A DNA stretch of 64,000 bases from Streptomyces populi (GTDB taxonomy: Bacteria > Actinomycetota > Actinomycetes > Streptomycetales > Streptomycetaceae): contig NZ_KZ626872.1 of the NCBI RefSeq assembly GCF_002911015.1, positions 22,588-86,587 on the forward strand, read 5' to 3'. Below, piece by piece: positions 1-8,232 of this stretch. The notes below the pieces were generated by a model. It searched no databases. It was not told where the DNA came from and saw only the letters and a list, made by a program, of their open reading frames with translations. The position numbers were made by a program, and so were the translations under genes. Numbering within the stretch: position 1 is the stretch's first letter; every line of letters starts with the position of its first letter.

Positions 1-1192
1 GGTCGCGGAACGGCCGCAGCCACACGCCCTCGCGCACCGCGGCCGCCGTCGCCGCCCCCATGTCCACCTCGTGGTCGAGCTGGACGACCCCGATCGCGCC
101 GAGCACGCGTACGTCCCGGACGCCCGGCAGCGAGGCCGCCTCCGCGAGGCCGTCCCGCAGCCCCGCCTCGATCCGCTTCACCTCGGTCCGCCAGTCCTGC
201 CCCAGCAGCAGGTCGACGGAGGCGCACGCCACCGCGGCGGCGAGCGGATTGCCCATGAAGGTCGGGCCGTGCGCGAGCACCGGGACCTCACCGCGCGAGA
301 TGCCCTCGGCCACCCGCGAGGTGCACAGCGTCGCCGCCATCGTCAGATAGCCGCCGGTCAGCGCCTTGCCGACACACATCACGTCCGGGGTGACGCCCGC
401 GTGGTCCGCCGCGAACAGCTCACCCGTACGGCCGAAACCCGTGGCGATCTCGTCGAACACGAGCAGGACGTCGTGCGCGTCGCAGGCCTCGCGCAGCACC
501 CGCAGGTAGTCGGGGGAGTGGAAGCGCATCCCGCCCGCGCCCTGCACCACCGGCTCCACGATCACCGCGGCGAGTTCGTCGGCGTGCCGCCCGATCAGCT
601 CGCGCAGGTGGTCCGCGTACGACTCCTCGTACGCGGCCGGCGGAGTGTCGGCGAACACCTGGCGCTGGAGCACGCCCTGCCACAGCTCGTGCATCCCGCC
701 CTCGGGGTCGCACACCGACATGGGCTGCCAGGTGTCCCCGTGGTAGCCGCCCCGCCAGGTCAGCAACCGCTGCTTGCCCGGACGGCCGAGCGAGCGCCAG
801 TACTGGAGGCACATCTTGACGGCGACCTCGACCGAGACCGAGCCGGAGTCGGCGAGGAAGACGTGCTCCAGGCCCTCCGGCGAGATGTCGACCAGCCGCT
901 TGGCCAGCAGGACGGCGGGCTCGTGGGTGAGCCCGCCGAACATCACATGGCTCATGCGCTCCAGCTGGCCGCGCGCGGCGTCGTTCAGGACCGGGTGGTT
1001 GTAGCCGTGGATGGCCGACCACCAGGACGACATGCCGTCGACCAGCTCGCCCGTACCGTCGGCCAGCCGCAGCCGGACCCCGCTCGCCGACTCCACGACC
1101 AGCGGCTCCTGGCGGCCGGGCATGGGCCCGTAGGGATGCCAGACGTGCCGCCGGTCGAGGTCGAGCAGTTCCCGCACGGACAGGTCAGGCAT
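1..1192 (-). CDS. bioA: adenosylmethionine-8-amino-7-oxononanoate aminotransferase, 3' end cut by window
   Basis: PLP-dependent aminotransferase that makes 7,8-diaminopelargonate from 7-keto-8-aminopelargonate using S-adenosylmethionine as amino donor, in cytosolic biotin synthesis. The frame is open from the ATG at 1192 to the left edge (397 codons; the family is about 430, so only the C-terminus is missing). Visible: N-terminal HVWHPYG, a YHGDT motif near residue 150, the VFDEIATGFGRTG block near 246-257, and the PLP lysine in GKALTGG near residue 276. The ATG overlaps the bioB stop by 8 bases, so bioB and bioA are translationally coupled. Identification is secure. Confidence 0.93.
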   Translation of the reverse strand, partial: MPDLSVRELLDLDRRHVWHPYGPMPGRQEPLVVESASGVRLRLADGTGELVDGMSSWWSAIHGYNHPVLNDAARGQLERMSHVMFGGLTHEPAVLLAKRLVDISPEGLEHVFLADSGSVSVEVAVKMCLQYWRSLGRPGKQRLLTWRGGYHGDTWQPMSVCDPEGGMHELWQGVLQRQVFADTPPAAYEESYADHLRELIGRHADELAAVIVEPVVQGAGGMRFHSPDYLRVLREACDAHDVLLVFDEIATGFGRTGELFAADHAGVTPDVMCVGKALTGGYLTMAATLCTSRVAEGISRGEVPVLAHGPTFMGNPLAAAVACASVDLLLGQDWRTEVKRIEAGLRDGLAEAASLPGVRDVRVLGAIGVVQLDHEVDMGAATAAAVREGVWLRPFRD

Positions 1193-2411
1193 TGGGCGCG
1201 AGGTCCGTTCCGGCGCCGCGACGGCGTACGGAGACGAGGTCGGTACGGGCGTCGGCGGGAGCCTCGGCCGCGGCCGAGGGCACCGAGCCGCACACGCCGC
1301 CGCCCCCGTGGGACCCGCAGCCCGCCTCGGCCGCCGCTCCGCAGCCGGCGCCCTCGTGCGATCCGCAGCCGCCTTCCGCGTGCGATCCGCAGCCGCCGCC
1401 GGACGGGGCGCGGTGCTCGGGCAGCGTCACCTCGCCCGCGTTCTCCACCTCGAAGCCGGCGTCGGCGATCATCTCCAGGTCGGCCTTGCCCGCCTGGCCC
1501 TCGCTGGTGAGGTAGTCACCGAGGAAGATCGAGTTGGCGAGGTGCAGGGCGAGCGGCTGCATCGTGCGCAGGTGCACCTCGCGGCCGCCGGCGATCCGGA
1601 CCTCGACGTCCGGGCAGACGAAGCGGACCATGGCCAGGATGCGCAGACAGCGCTGCGGGGTGAGGTTCCACTCCTTGGCGAGCGGGGTTCCCTCGAACGG
1701 GATCAGGAAGTTCACCGGAACGGAGTCGGGGTCGAGCTCGCGCAGCGCGTACACGACGTCCACGAGGTCCTCGTCCGACTCGCCCATGCCCGCGATCAGA
1801 CCCGAGCAGGCGGACAGCCCCGCCGCGTGCGCCTTCTGGACGGTGTCCACCCGGTCGGCGTACGTGTGGGTGGTCGTGATCTCCCCGTACGTCCCCTCGG
1901 ACGTGTTCAGGTTGTGGTTGTAGGCGTCCGCGCCCGCCTCGCGCAGCCGCTCGGCCTGGCCGTCGGAGAGCAGACCGAGGCAGGCGCACACCTCGACGTT
2001 CTCGTTCTGGTCCTTGATCGCCTTGATCGTGTCGGAGACCCGGTCCACGTCGCGGTCCGTCGGACCGCGCCCGCTGGCCACCAGGCACACCCGCTTGGCG
2101 CCCCCGGCGAGACCGGCCGCCGCGGCCTTGGACGCCTCCTCGGGCTTGAGCCAGGTGTACTTGAGGATGCCGGCCGTCGAGCCGAGACGCTGCGAGCAGT
2201 ACGAGCAGTCCTCCGGGCACAGGCCCGACTTCAGGTTGACGAGGTAGTTCAGTTTCACCCGTCGGCCGAACCACTGCCGGCGTACCTTGCCGGCCGCGGC
2301 CACCACGTCCAGCACGTCGTCGTCGGAGGTGGCCAGTACGGCCAGTGCCTCGTCACGGGTCGGCAGCTCGCGCCGAAGCCCCTTGTCCACCAGCGTGTTC
2401 AGCAGGTCCAT
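1185..2411 (-). CDS. bioB: biotin synthase with Cys/Gly/His-rich C-terminal tail
   Basis: Radical-SAM enzyme that inserts sulfur into dethiobiotin, the last step of biotin synthesis. The radical-SAM CxxxCxxC motif is CPEDCSYC with cysteines at residues 65, 69 and 72. The 408-residue product is longer than a usual BioB (about 320-350) because of a roughly 60-residue tail that holds repeated CGSH and GCG motifs around residues 335-375. I chose the ATG at 2411 because the family-like sequence (MDLLNTLVDKGL) begins there; the frame stays open upstream to 2495 without homology. It is followed by bioA with an 8-base overlap and diverges from bioF. The catalytic core is certain; the role of the tail is unknown. 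Confidence 0.93.
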   Translation of the reverse strand: MDLLNTLVDKGLRRELPTRDEALAVLATSDDDVLDVVAAAGKVRRQWFGRRVKLNYLVNLKSGLCPEDCSYCSQRLGSTAGILKYTWLKPEEASKAAAAGLAGGAKRVCLVASGRGPTDRDVDRVSDTIKAIKDQNENVEVCACLGLLSDGQAERLREAGADAYNHNLNTSEGTYGEITTTHTYADRVDTVQKAHAAGLSACSGLIAGMGESDEDLVDVVYALRELDPDSVPVNFLIPFEGTPLAKEWNLTPQRCLRILAMVRFVCPDVEVRIAGGREVHLRTMQPLALHLANSIFLGDYLTSEGQAGKADLEMIADAGFEVENAGEVTLPEHRAPSGGGCGSHAEGGCGSHEGAGCGAAAEAGCGSHGGGGVCGSVPSAAAEAPADARTDLVSVRRRGAGTDLAPNA

Positions 2412-2480
2412 GAGGTCCGATCCTGGACCATGCGACCGCTCCCGGCCAAGGAGAGTTTGCACAACAGAGATGGTTCGACG

Positions 2481-2496
2481 TGTGGGTATTGCCACA
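2481..2496. promoter_or_regulatory. dyad between divergent bioB and bioF
   Basis: TGTGG-N6-CCACA lies inside the 169-base bioB/bioF divergent spacer. A repressor bound here could serve both promoters. Known actinobacterial biotin regulators (BioQ, TetR family) recognise a different sequence, so the assignment as an operator is only inference from position and symmetry. Confidence 0.25.
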
Positions 2497-2580
2497 TCAT
2501 GCGCCGACGGGGTGACCGCTAGGGTCTGTTCACTGCCTACAAATCACCGCCACCGCACCGCAGCGAGACCCGGAGGAAAC

Positions 2581-3705
2581 ATGGCGTTCGGCTGGATCGA
2601 CGAGCAGGCCGAGGCGCGCCGCAGGGCCGGACTCGTGCGGACGCTGCGCCCCCGTCCGGCCCGGTCCCCGCTCCTCGATCTCGCGAGCAACGACTATCTC
2701 GGTCTCGCCCGCCATCCGGAGGTGACCGAGGGCGCGGCCGAGGCCGCCCGTACCTGGGGCGGCGGCGCGACGGGCTCGCGGCTCGTCACCGGCACCACCG
2801 AGCTCCACGGCGAGCTGGAACGCGAACTGGCCGACTTCTGCGGGTTCGAGTCCGCGCTCGTCCTGTCCTCGGGCTACGCGGCCAACCTCGCCGCCGTCAC
2901 CGCGCTCGCGCCGTTCGGCTCGCTGGTCGTCTCGGACGCGGGCAACCACGCCTCCCTGATCGACGGCTGCCGACTGGCCCGCGGCACCACGCAGGTGGTC
3001 CCCCACGCGGACCCCGACGCCGTGCGCAAGGCCCTCGGCACCCACGACGGACCGGCCGTCACCGTCTCCGACACGGTCTTCTCGGTGGACGGCGACGCGG
3101 CCCCGCTCGCCGGACTCGCCCGTGCCTGCCGGGAGCACGGGGCCGGACTGATCGTCGACGACGCGCACGGCCTCGGTGTCCTGGGCGACGGCGGCAGGGG
3201 CGCTCCGCACGCCGCGGGGCTCGCGGGGGACCCGGACGTCGTCGTGACCGTCACGCTCTCCAAGTCGCTCGGGAGCCAGGGCGGTGCCGTCCTCGGACCG
3301 GCGGCGGTCATCGACCACCTGGTCAACGCGGCGCGCACCTTCATCTTCGACACGGGCCTCGCGCCCGCGGCGGCGGGAGCGGCCCTCGCGGCGCTGCGGC
3401 TGCTGCGCCGTGAGCCCGGGCGTGCGGCGCGGGCGCGCGAGGTGGCCACGGCACTGCACACGCGGCTGACGGCGGAGGGTCTCTCCGCGGTACGGCCGGA
3501 CGCGGCCGTCGTCTCCGTGCGGGCACCGTCCCCCGAACGGGCGGTGCGATGGGCGGCCGACTGTCGCGAGGCGGGCCTCGCCGTCGGCTGTTTCCGTCCC
3601 CCGTCGGTGCCCGACGGTGTTTCGCGGCTGCGGCTGACGGCCCGCGCGGACCTCACCGAGGAGCAGATCGAGCACGCGGTGGACGTGATCAGCCGGAACC
3701 GGTGA
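2581..3705 (+). CDS. bioF: 8-amino-7-oxononanoate synthase
   Basis: PLP enzyme of the alpha-oxoamine synthase family that condenses pimeloyl-CoA/ACP with alanine to start the two-ring part of biotin synthesis. The ATG at 2581 has a good site (CGGAGGA) 5 bases upstream; the frame extends further upstream but that part has no family similarity. The 374-residue length is normal. Visible: GSRLVTGT near 66-72 (HGELE follows), DDAH at 193-196 and the PLP lysine K228 in TLSKSLGSQGG. It is transcribed away from bioB-bioA; no bioD is present inside the window and may lie beyond the left edge. Confidence 0.95.
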   Translation: MAFGWIDEQAEARRRAGLVRTLRPRPARSPLLDLASNDYLGLARHPEVTEGAAEAARTWGGGATGSRLVTGTTELHGELERELADFCGFESALVLSSGYAANLAAVTALAPFGSLVVSDAGNHASLIDGCRLARGTTQVVPHADPDAVRKALGTHDGPAVTVSDTVFSVDGDAAPLAGLARACREHGAGLIVDDAHGLGVLGDGGRGAPHAAGLAGDPDVVVTVTLSKSLGSQGGAVLGPAAVIDHLVNAARTFIFDTGLAPAAAGAALAALRLLRREPGRAARAREVATALHTRLTAEGLSAVRPDAAVVSVRAPSPERAVRWAADCREAGLAVGCFRPPSVPDGVSRLRLTARADLTEEQIEHAVDVISRNR

Positions 3706-3804
3706 AACGGTGGAGCGATCGATCGACGAGCGGGTGGGGCGATCGGCCGGTGGTCCGCAGGGGCGGCCGGCCGGTGGTGCGGTGGAACGGTGAACCGTGC
3801 GGGG

Positions 3805-4029
3805 TCAGTTCAGCCCGGTGATGAACCCCTCCCAGACGCCCGGGGTGAACAGCAGGGCGGGTCCCGCCGTGTTCTTGGAATCGCGCACCGCGACCATCCC
3901 GGACCACGGTCCGGTGCTCGGGCGTGCGGTCTCGACGCAGTTGTTCATCCCGGTACTGCGGCTGCTGCGCAGCCATCGCACATGGTGCAGTGAAGTGCTG
4001 GAGCGTACGTACCGAGGCATTGCGGACAT
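3805..4029 (-). CDS. DUF397 small regulatory partner protein
   Basis: 74-residue protein of the DUF397 family (W-x-SS-S, NNCVETA, VAVRDSK, WEGFI motifs visible). These genes in Streptomyces usually follow an XRE/DUF5753 gene, as here. I placed the start at the ATG at 4029 because AAGGAGG lies 8 bases upstream and shares bases with the TAA stop of the XRE gene; an in-frame GTG at 4056 would lie inside the XRE gene and is less likely. XRE/DUF397 pairs have been reported to influence sporulation and antibiotics and to act like toxin-antitoxin modules (family knowledge). Cytosolic; no enzyme motif. Confidence 0.85.
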   Translation of the reverse strand: MSAMPRYVRSSTSLHHVRWLRSSRSTGMNNCVETARPSTGPWSGMVAVRDSKNTAGPALLFTPGVWEGFITGLN

Positions 4030-4042
4030 GACGTGCGCCTCC

Positions 4043-4900
4043 TTACGTGTCGTCACCTATCGCGGCGATGTAGTCCAACGAGTCCTCGGGTGAAAGGGCG
4101 TGGAACCGAAGGGCGTCGAAGGCCTCGGCATAGGCCCGGAGGTCTTCTTTCCGCTCGAGATAGAGGCTACTCGTCAAGTGGTCGAGAACAACCACGTCCA
4201 GATCAGTTGTGTTCGGAAATGAGAAAATAACGAAAGGGCCGGTCACTCCGATGTGTGCCCCGGCGGCGAACGGCAGTACCTGGAGCCGTACTTGGGGCAG
4301 GGTGGCGGCCTCCCGCAGCCGGCGCAGCTGGCGTGCCATGACGTCGGGGCCGCCGACCTCCCGCCGTAACACCGCTTCGTCCAGGACGGCGGACAGCTCC
4401 AGCGGCGGATCCGAACGCAGGACGTCCTGCCGGGCCAGGCGCACCTCGACCAGGGCGTCGAGCTTGCTCTCCTCCAGTCCGTCCACGGCGGCCCGCGTCA
4501 CCGCGCGGGCGTACTCCGGCGTCTGCAGCAGCCCGGGTACGACAGAGGTCTCCAGGGTGCGCATGCCGCTGGCCCCCGACTCCAGGCTGATGAAGTCGCG
4601 GTAGGCCTGCGGGAGCACGCCGCGGTACGCGTGCCACCAGTGGTGGCGGCCGTTCCCCTCGGATCCCGCCAGCACGACGAGGAGTTCGCGCAGTTCGGGG
4701 TCCTCGACGCCGTACGCGTGCAACAGGCGTTCCACGTCGGCCGGTTTCACCCCGCTGGTGCCCGTCTCGATGCGGCTCACCTTCGACTGGTGCCAGCCGA
4801 GCAGGCGGGCCGCCTCTCCGCTCGTGAGACCCGTGCCGGCGCGCAGTGCGCGCAGTTCGGCACCGAGCTTGCGGCGGCGCACCGCGGGACCGTGCTGCAT
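4043..4900 (-). CDS. WhiJ-like XRE family regulator with DUF5753 domain
   Basis: 285-residue DNA-binding protein. Residues about 8-65 form an XRE helix-turn-helix (LGAELRALR, GEAARLLGWHQSKVSRIE), and the remainder matches the DUF5753 sensor-like domain (YRDFISLES, TLETSVVPGLLQTPEYARA, QLRRL, PFVIFSFPN). The ATG at 4900 was chosen because the family N-terminus (MQHGPAVRRRKLGAELR) begins there and a GGAGAA site precedes it; the open frame upstream to 5134 lacks similarity. It is followed 13 bases later by the DUF397 gene and diverges from an anti-sigma-like ATPase gene, the standard WhiJ/AbaA-type arrangement. Confidence 0.88.
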   Translation of the reverse strand: MQHGPAVRRRKLGAELRALRAGTGLTSGEAARLLGWHQSKVSRIETGTSGVKPADVERLLHAYGVEDPELRELLVVLAGSEGNGRHHWWHAYRGVLPQAYRDFISLESGASGMRTLETSVVPGLLQTPEYARAVTRAAVDGLEESKLDALVEVRLARQDVLRSDPPLELSAVLDEAVLRREVGGPDVMARQLRRLREAATLPQVRLQVLPFAAGAHIGVTGPFVIFSFPNTTDLDVVVLDHLTSSLYLERKEDLRAYAEAFDALRFHALSPEDSLDYIAAIGDDT

Positions 4901-5112
4901 GACTGTTCTCCTTACTCCTTCCAAGTCGTCCGAATACGCTCTGCCGACGCAGAGTTCACCGCATCGAGCGACAGATATATGCATTACTCGGTGGATCGCA
5001 CCCGCGACCGGCCCGGTAATGGCAGTCTGGCGCAAGCACCAGTCCGGGACCGTACTCGAACCATCCGCTCGGTGTCGGGTTCCGGTCCCGTGGGAAAGGG
5101 ACGAACGTCGCC

Positions 5113-5571
5113 ATGGCAGACCATCAGGAAGCATCCGTCACGCTGCCGAGCGAACCGGCCTCGGTTTCCGTGGCCCGTAAATTCGTCGCCGAAGTGCTGG
5201 CCGAATGGGGCCTGCCGCGCGACTGCGAAGACGCCGAGACGGTACGTCTGATCGTGTCCGAACTGGCCACCAACGCCGTTCAGCACACGTTCGGACAGTC
5301 GCCCACCTTCACGGTCGGTGTGCGCCTCGACCGGGAGGAGCGCCTGCGCATCGGGGTCACCGACAGCCATCCGCGCTTTCCGAAGCGGTTGCCCGCGGCC
5401 GTCCAGCAGGACAACGGCCGGGGCATGGTGATCATCCGCTGGCTGACCGCCGAATGCGGCGGCAGGCTCACCGTCCGCCCGACCCGGGAGGGCGGCAAGA
5501 CGGTTTCCATCGAAATCCCGTGGACGGTACCGGTCCGGACGGTGCCGACCGGGTGGCCTCAGGAGCCCTGA
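5113..5571 (+). CDS. ATP-binding protein, anti-sigma-factor kinase-like (HATPase_c)
   Basis: 152-residue GHKL ATPase of the RsbW/SpoIIAB type. The N box ELATNAVQH and the G box DNGRGMVI, with a D-S-H region for the G1 box (GVTDSHPRF), are present. In Streptomyces such stand-alone proteins occur next to XRE/DUF397 pairs and probably bind sigma factors or anti-anti-sigma factors. The ATG at 5113 is preceded by GAAAGGGACG. The 3' end overlaps the convergent LysR gene by 13 bases. Target is unknown. Confidence 0.85.
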   Translation: MADHQEASVTLPSEPASVSVARKFVAEVLAEWGLPRDCEDAETVRLIVSELATNAVQHTFGQSPTFTVGVRLDREERLRIGVTDSHPRFPKRLPAAVQQDNGRGMVIIRWLTAECGGRLTVRPTREGGKTVSIEIPWTVPVRTVPTGWPQEP

Positions 5572-6530
5572 GGCGCGTCGTCCCGATGTCCCCGGACATC
5601 CGGCCGGCCGCCGGTCCGGTGCCGTCCGGCCCGCCCGAAGGCACCCCGCAGCAGGGCGCGGAACGCGTCGGCCGCGGGCGCCGTCACATCCGTCCGGTGG
5701 GCGACCGAGATCGTGCGGCGCAGATCTCCCGGCTCCAGCAGCCTGGTGCCCACCGGCGTCGCCGCCGTCGCCGCCACCATCTCCGGCACGACCGCGACCC
5801 CGAGTCCGGCGCTGACCAGCGCGCACACCAGGGCGTACCCGGGGGTCTCGACGAGCACGGCCGGTGTGGCCCCCGCCTCGGCGAGCGCGGCCTCCACCCC
5901 CTGCCGGGGAGGGTGGTCCGGGGCCATGCTGATCAGCGGCTGCCCGGCGAGCTCGGAGAGCGGCAGCCGCGTCGAACCGCCCGCGAGAAGGTGACCGGGA
6001 GCGGTCACCAGCACCAGTTCCTCGACCAGGACCGGCTCGACGCCCACGGACGAGGGGAGCGGTACCGGCGGGGCGGGCTGATAGGTGTGGGTGAGCGCCA
6101 GGTCCACCTCGCCGGCCGCGACCGCCGCGATCCCGTGCGGCGGTTCGTGGTCGGCGACCGCGAGCGCCACGTCCGGGTGGGCCCGGCGGAAGGCGCTGAG
6201 CACGGGCGGCAGCAGATGGATGCCCGCCGTCTGGAAGGTGCCGAGCCGCAGTGTGCCGCCCGACAGCCCCGTCAGACGGGCCAGTTCGTGCCGGGCCAGC
6301 TCCATCTCGTCGAGGACCCGGCGGGCCCGTACGACCAGCAGTTCACCCGCGCCGGTGAGCCGGGTCCCGCGGTGGGAGCGCACCAGCAGCGTCGCCCCCG
6401 TCTCCCGCTCCAGCTTCGCCACCTGCTGGGACAGCGCCGGCGGGGTGTAGCCGAGGCGCTCGGCGGCCCGGGTGATCGACCCCGCCTCGGCGACCGCCAC
6501 CAGCGCCGCGAGCCGCGTCGGGTCGTACAT
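5559..6530 (-). CDS. LysR family transcriptional regulator
   Basis: 323-residue LysR regulator: winged helix at about 1-60 (AALVAVAEAGSITRAAERLG, SQQVAKLERE) and a substrate-binding-protein-like effector domain from about 90 to 295 (GTLRLGTFQTAG, LPLSELAGQPLI, GLGVAVVPEM). It diverges from a LysE exporter gene over a 110-base spacer, the classic layout in which the regulator senses the exported solute and activates the exporter. The last 25 residues are Arg/Gly-rich and look disordered; they overlap the end of the convergent ATPase gene. Confidence 0.9.
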   Translation of the reverse strand: MYDPTRLAALVAVAEAGSITRAAERLGYTPPALSQQVAKLERETGATLLVRSHRGTRLTGAGELLVVRARRVLDEMELARHELARLTGLSGGTLRLGTFQTAGIHLLPPVLSAFRRAHPDVALAVADHEPPHGIAAVAAGEVDLALTHTYQPAPPVPLPSSVGVEPVLVEELVLVTAPGHLLAGGSTRLPLSELAGQPLISMAPDHPPRQGVEAALAEAGATPAVLVETPGYALVCALVSAGLGVAVVPEMVAATAATPVGTRLLEPGDLRRTISVAHRTDVTAPAADAFRALLRGAFGRAGRHRTGGRPDVRGHRDDAPQGS

Positions 6531-6640
6531 CGCGGCCCTCCCGGATCCGGTGGCACCCTGCCAGGTCTAAACGACCGCTTAAGACCGGCCCAGGATATTC
6601 GACATACCTGCTGAAGGCCCGTACCGGGCAGCCTGGGGGC

Positions 6641-7336
6641 ATGGACGCACAGCTCATCGCCTTCACGGGCGTCGCCGCGGGCATGGTCGCCATGCCCGGC
6701 GCGGATTTCACCGTCGTCGTACGCAACGCGCTCGTCTCCCGCCGGGCGGGCCTCGCGTGCGCCCTCGGCATCACGGGCGGGCTGCTGATCCACACCGCGC
6801 TCGCCGTCGCCGGGGTCGCCGCGGTCCTGACCGCCGTGCCGACGCTCTTCAGGACGCTCCAACTGCTCGGCGGGGCCTACGTGCTGTACCTGGGCCTGCG
6901 CACGCTCCGCTCGCCGGTCCGTCCGGGCGGGGCGGCGGCCGGAGGAACGGACCCGGGGCCGCGCGACACGGCGGCGGGGGAGCCGGGCTCCGCCGCGGCA
7001 CCGCACGGGGCGGGGGCGCGGGGGGCGGGCCGGGGCGCGCGTCCGCTGAGGCAGGGCTTCGTCACCAACGCGCTCAACCCGAAGGCGCCCGTCACCTTCC
7101 TCAGCCTGCTGCCGCAGTTCGTGCCGGCGGGCAGTCCCGCGATGCCGCGGACCCTGCTGCTCGCGCTGATCGTGGTCGCTCTGGCCCTGGTGTGGTTCCC
7201 GGCGGTCGCGCTGCTGGTGGACCGGCTCGGGCGGTGGCTGCGCGGACCGCGGGCCGCACGGGCCGTGGCGGGGCTCACCGGCGGCGCCCTCACCGTTCTG
7301 GGCCTCGTCCTGCTGCTGGAGCCCCTGAGGAGCTGA
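6641..7336 (+). CDS. LysE/RhtB family exporter
   Basis: 231-residue inner-membrane amino-acid exporter. The N-terminus (GVAAGMVAMPGADFTVVVRNAL) is the LysE/RhtB signature, FVTNALNPKAPVTFLSLLPQF is the second conserved block, and five or six hydrophobic segments are visible. A Gly/Pro/Ala-rich loop of about 40 residues (near residues 95-135) separates the two halves. Divergent from the LysR gene, which probably controls it. Substrate cannot be read from the sequence. Confidence 0.9.
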   Translation: MDAQLIAFTGVAAGMVAMPGADFTVVVRNALVSRRAGLACALGITGGLLIHTALAVAGVAAVLTAVPTLFRTLQLLGGAYVLYLGLRTLRSPVRPGGAAAGGTDPGPRDTAAGEPGSAAAPHGAGARGAGRGARPLRQGFVTNALNPKAPVTFLSLLPQFVPAGSPAMPRTLLLALIVVALALVWFPAVALLVDRLGRWLRGPRAARAVAGLTGGALTVLGLVLLLEPLRS

Positions 7337-7370
7337 GAGGGCGTCACGACGGCCGTGAGGAGGGCCGGCC

Positions 7371-7397
7371 CCGGGGCGGCGAGGTCCGCCGCCCCGG
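7371..7397. terminator. bidirectional terminator hairpin between lysE-like and NlpC genes
   Basis: Perfect 10-bp stem (CCGGGGCGGC / GCCGCCCCGG) with a 7-base loop, located between two convergent genes and therefore able to serve both. No U-tract, as is usual in Streptomyces. Confidence 0.6.
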
Positions 7398-7406
7398 AGG
7401 CGAGGA

Positions 7407-7880
7407 TCAGCCGACCCTGCCGTACCAGACGCTTCTCGTCCAGATCTTCTGGAGCTTCACCACTTCCCCGGTCTTCGGGGAGTGCCAGATCTTCCCCTTC
7501 CCGGCGTAGATGCCGACGTGGTACACGTTCCGGCCCGAGTGGAAGAACACGAGGTCACCGGCCTTGCGGTGCGAGGCCGAGACGTGGTGCGTCTTGTTGT
7601 ACTGGGCCGCGGCCGTACGGGGCAGCTTCTTGCCCGCCTTCTTGTACGAGTAGAGCGTGAGCCCTGAGCAGTCGAAGCGGTGCGGTCCGGTGGCGCCCCA
7701 CTGGTAGGGGGAGCCGTGCTTCGACGCCGCGACCTGGAGTGCCCTCGTCGCGACGGTGGCCGCCTCGGCCTCGGATGCGGCGCCGGGGACCACGAGGCTG
7801 CCGCCCACCGCGGCAAGGGTGAGCGCCGAGGCCGTACCGGCCCGGGTCCACAGCGACGGGACACGATTGAGCGCAGTCAT
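7407..7880 (-). CDS. secreted NlpC/P60 (C40) peptidoglycan hydrolase
   Basis: 157-residue cell-wall endopeptidase. An N-terminal signal peptide (basic MTALNRVPSLWTR, hydrophobic stretch, cleavage near SEAEAA) leads to an NlpC/P60 domain from about residue 48: catalytic Cys in RFDCSGLTLYSY, His in HVGIYAGKGKIWH, and the PRTAAAQY helix. ATG at 7880 has GAAGGG upstream. An in-frame ATG at 8030 would put the riboswitch into the coding region and was rejected. The long leader carries a ydaO-type riboswitch, linking wall hydrolysis to c-di-AMP as shown for other Streptomyces hydrolase genes. Confidence 0.9.
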   Translation of the reverse strand: MTALNRVPSLWTRAGTASALTLAAVGGSLVVPGAASEAEAATVATRALQVAASKHGSPYQWGATGPHRFDCSGLTLYSYKKAGKKLPRTAAAQYNKTHHVSASHRKAGDLVFFHSGRNVYHVGIYAGKGKIWHSPKTGEVVKLQKIWTRSVWYGRVG

Positions 7881-7898
7881 GCGCAACCCTTCGTCAGC

Positions 7899-8060
7899 CG
7901 CCTGTGAAGGATGACCTGTCGGATTCGGGCTGGCGAAGTTGCCCGGCCGCGGTTGCGGCTTCACCCCAAGGACCGCCCGGAACTGTTCCGGCGGCCCGTC
8001 TAGCTGGGTCCTCCACTCCTGCCGATCCACTCCTGTCGACCGGTCATCCGGGCAGCGGCA
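7899..8060 (-). promoter_or_regulatory. cyclic di-AMP riboswitch (ydaO-yuaA class) upstream of NlpC/P60 gene
   Basis: Read on the minus strand, the leader holds the class hallmarks: GGACCCAGCU followed by UUGGGGUGAAGCCGC, then GCCGGGCAACUUCGCC, and the 3' block CAGCCCGAAUCCGACAG followed by GUCAUCCUUCACAGGCGG, ending about 18 bases before the coding start. These match my recollection of the actinobacterial ydaO consensus (GGGGUGAAUCCG and AGCCCGAACCCGACAGCU.ACC). c-di-AMP binding normally switches such hydrolase genes off. The 5' boundary is approximate. Confidence 0.78.
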
Positions 8061-8182
8061 GGACTCGGCGTCCGCCCGGACCGCCCCGCCGCTGTGGCGG
8101 GGGCTTGTCGTCGGAAGGGATCTTCACTCATGAGGGGCGGAAAATCCGAGCGGAATCGGCGTTTTGTGGGCTTACTCACCAC

Positions 8183-8198
8183 TCACCCGTTCGGGTGA
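8183..8198. repeat. short palindrome in the far upstream region of the NlpC gene
   Basis: CACCCG-TT-CGGGTG core flanked by further partial symmetry; position is well upstream of the riboswitch, where a promoter for the NlpC leader transcript could lie. Function unproven. Confidence 0.25.
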
Positions 8199-8232
8199 AC
8201 AGACCTGCGTTCGAGCACGTGTTGGAGACACC

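Noticed and set aside
71..2522. Long plus-strand frames (71-1510, 1308-2522) opposite bioA and bioB
   Set aside because: They mirror the codon structure of the real minus-strand genes, are Arg/Pro/Val/Gly-rich and have no domain signatures.
2520..2534. Possible BioQ-type operator (TGTTCACTGCCTAC) near bioF
   Set aside because: Only one half-site resembles the remembered consensus; symmetry is poor.
7881..8030. Upstream in-frame ATG (8030) giving a longer NlpC/P60 protein
   Set aside because: The extension is the riboswitch sequence; the signal peptide and a good ribosome binding site belong to the ATG at 7880.
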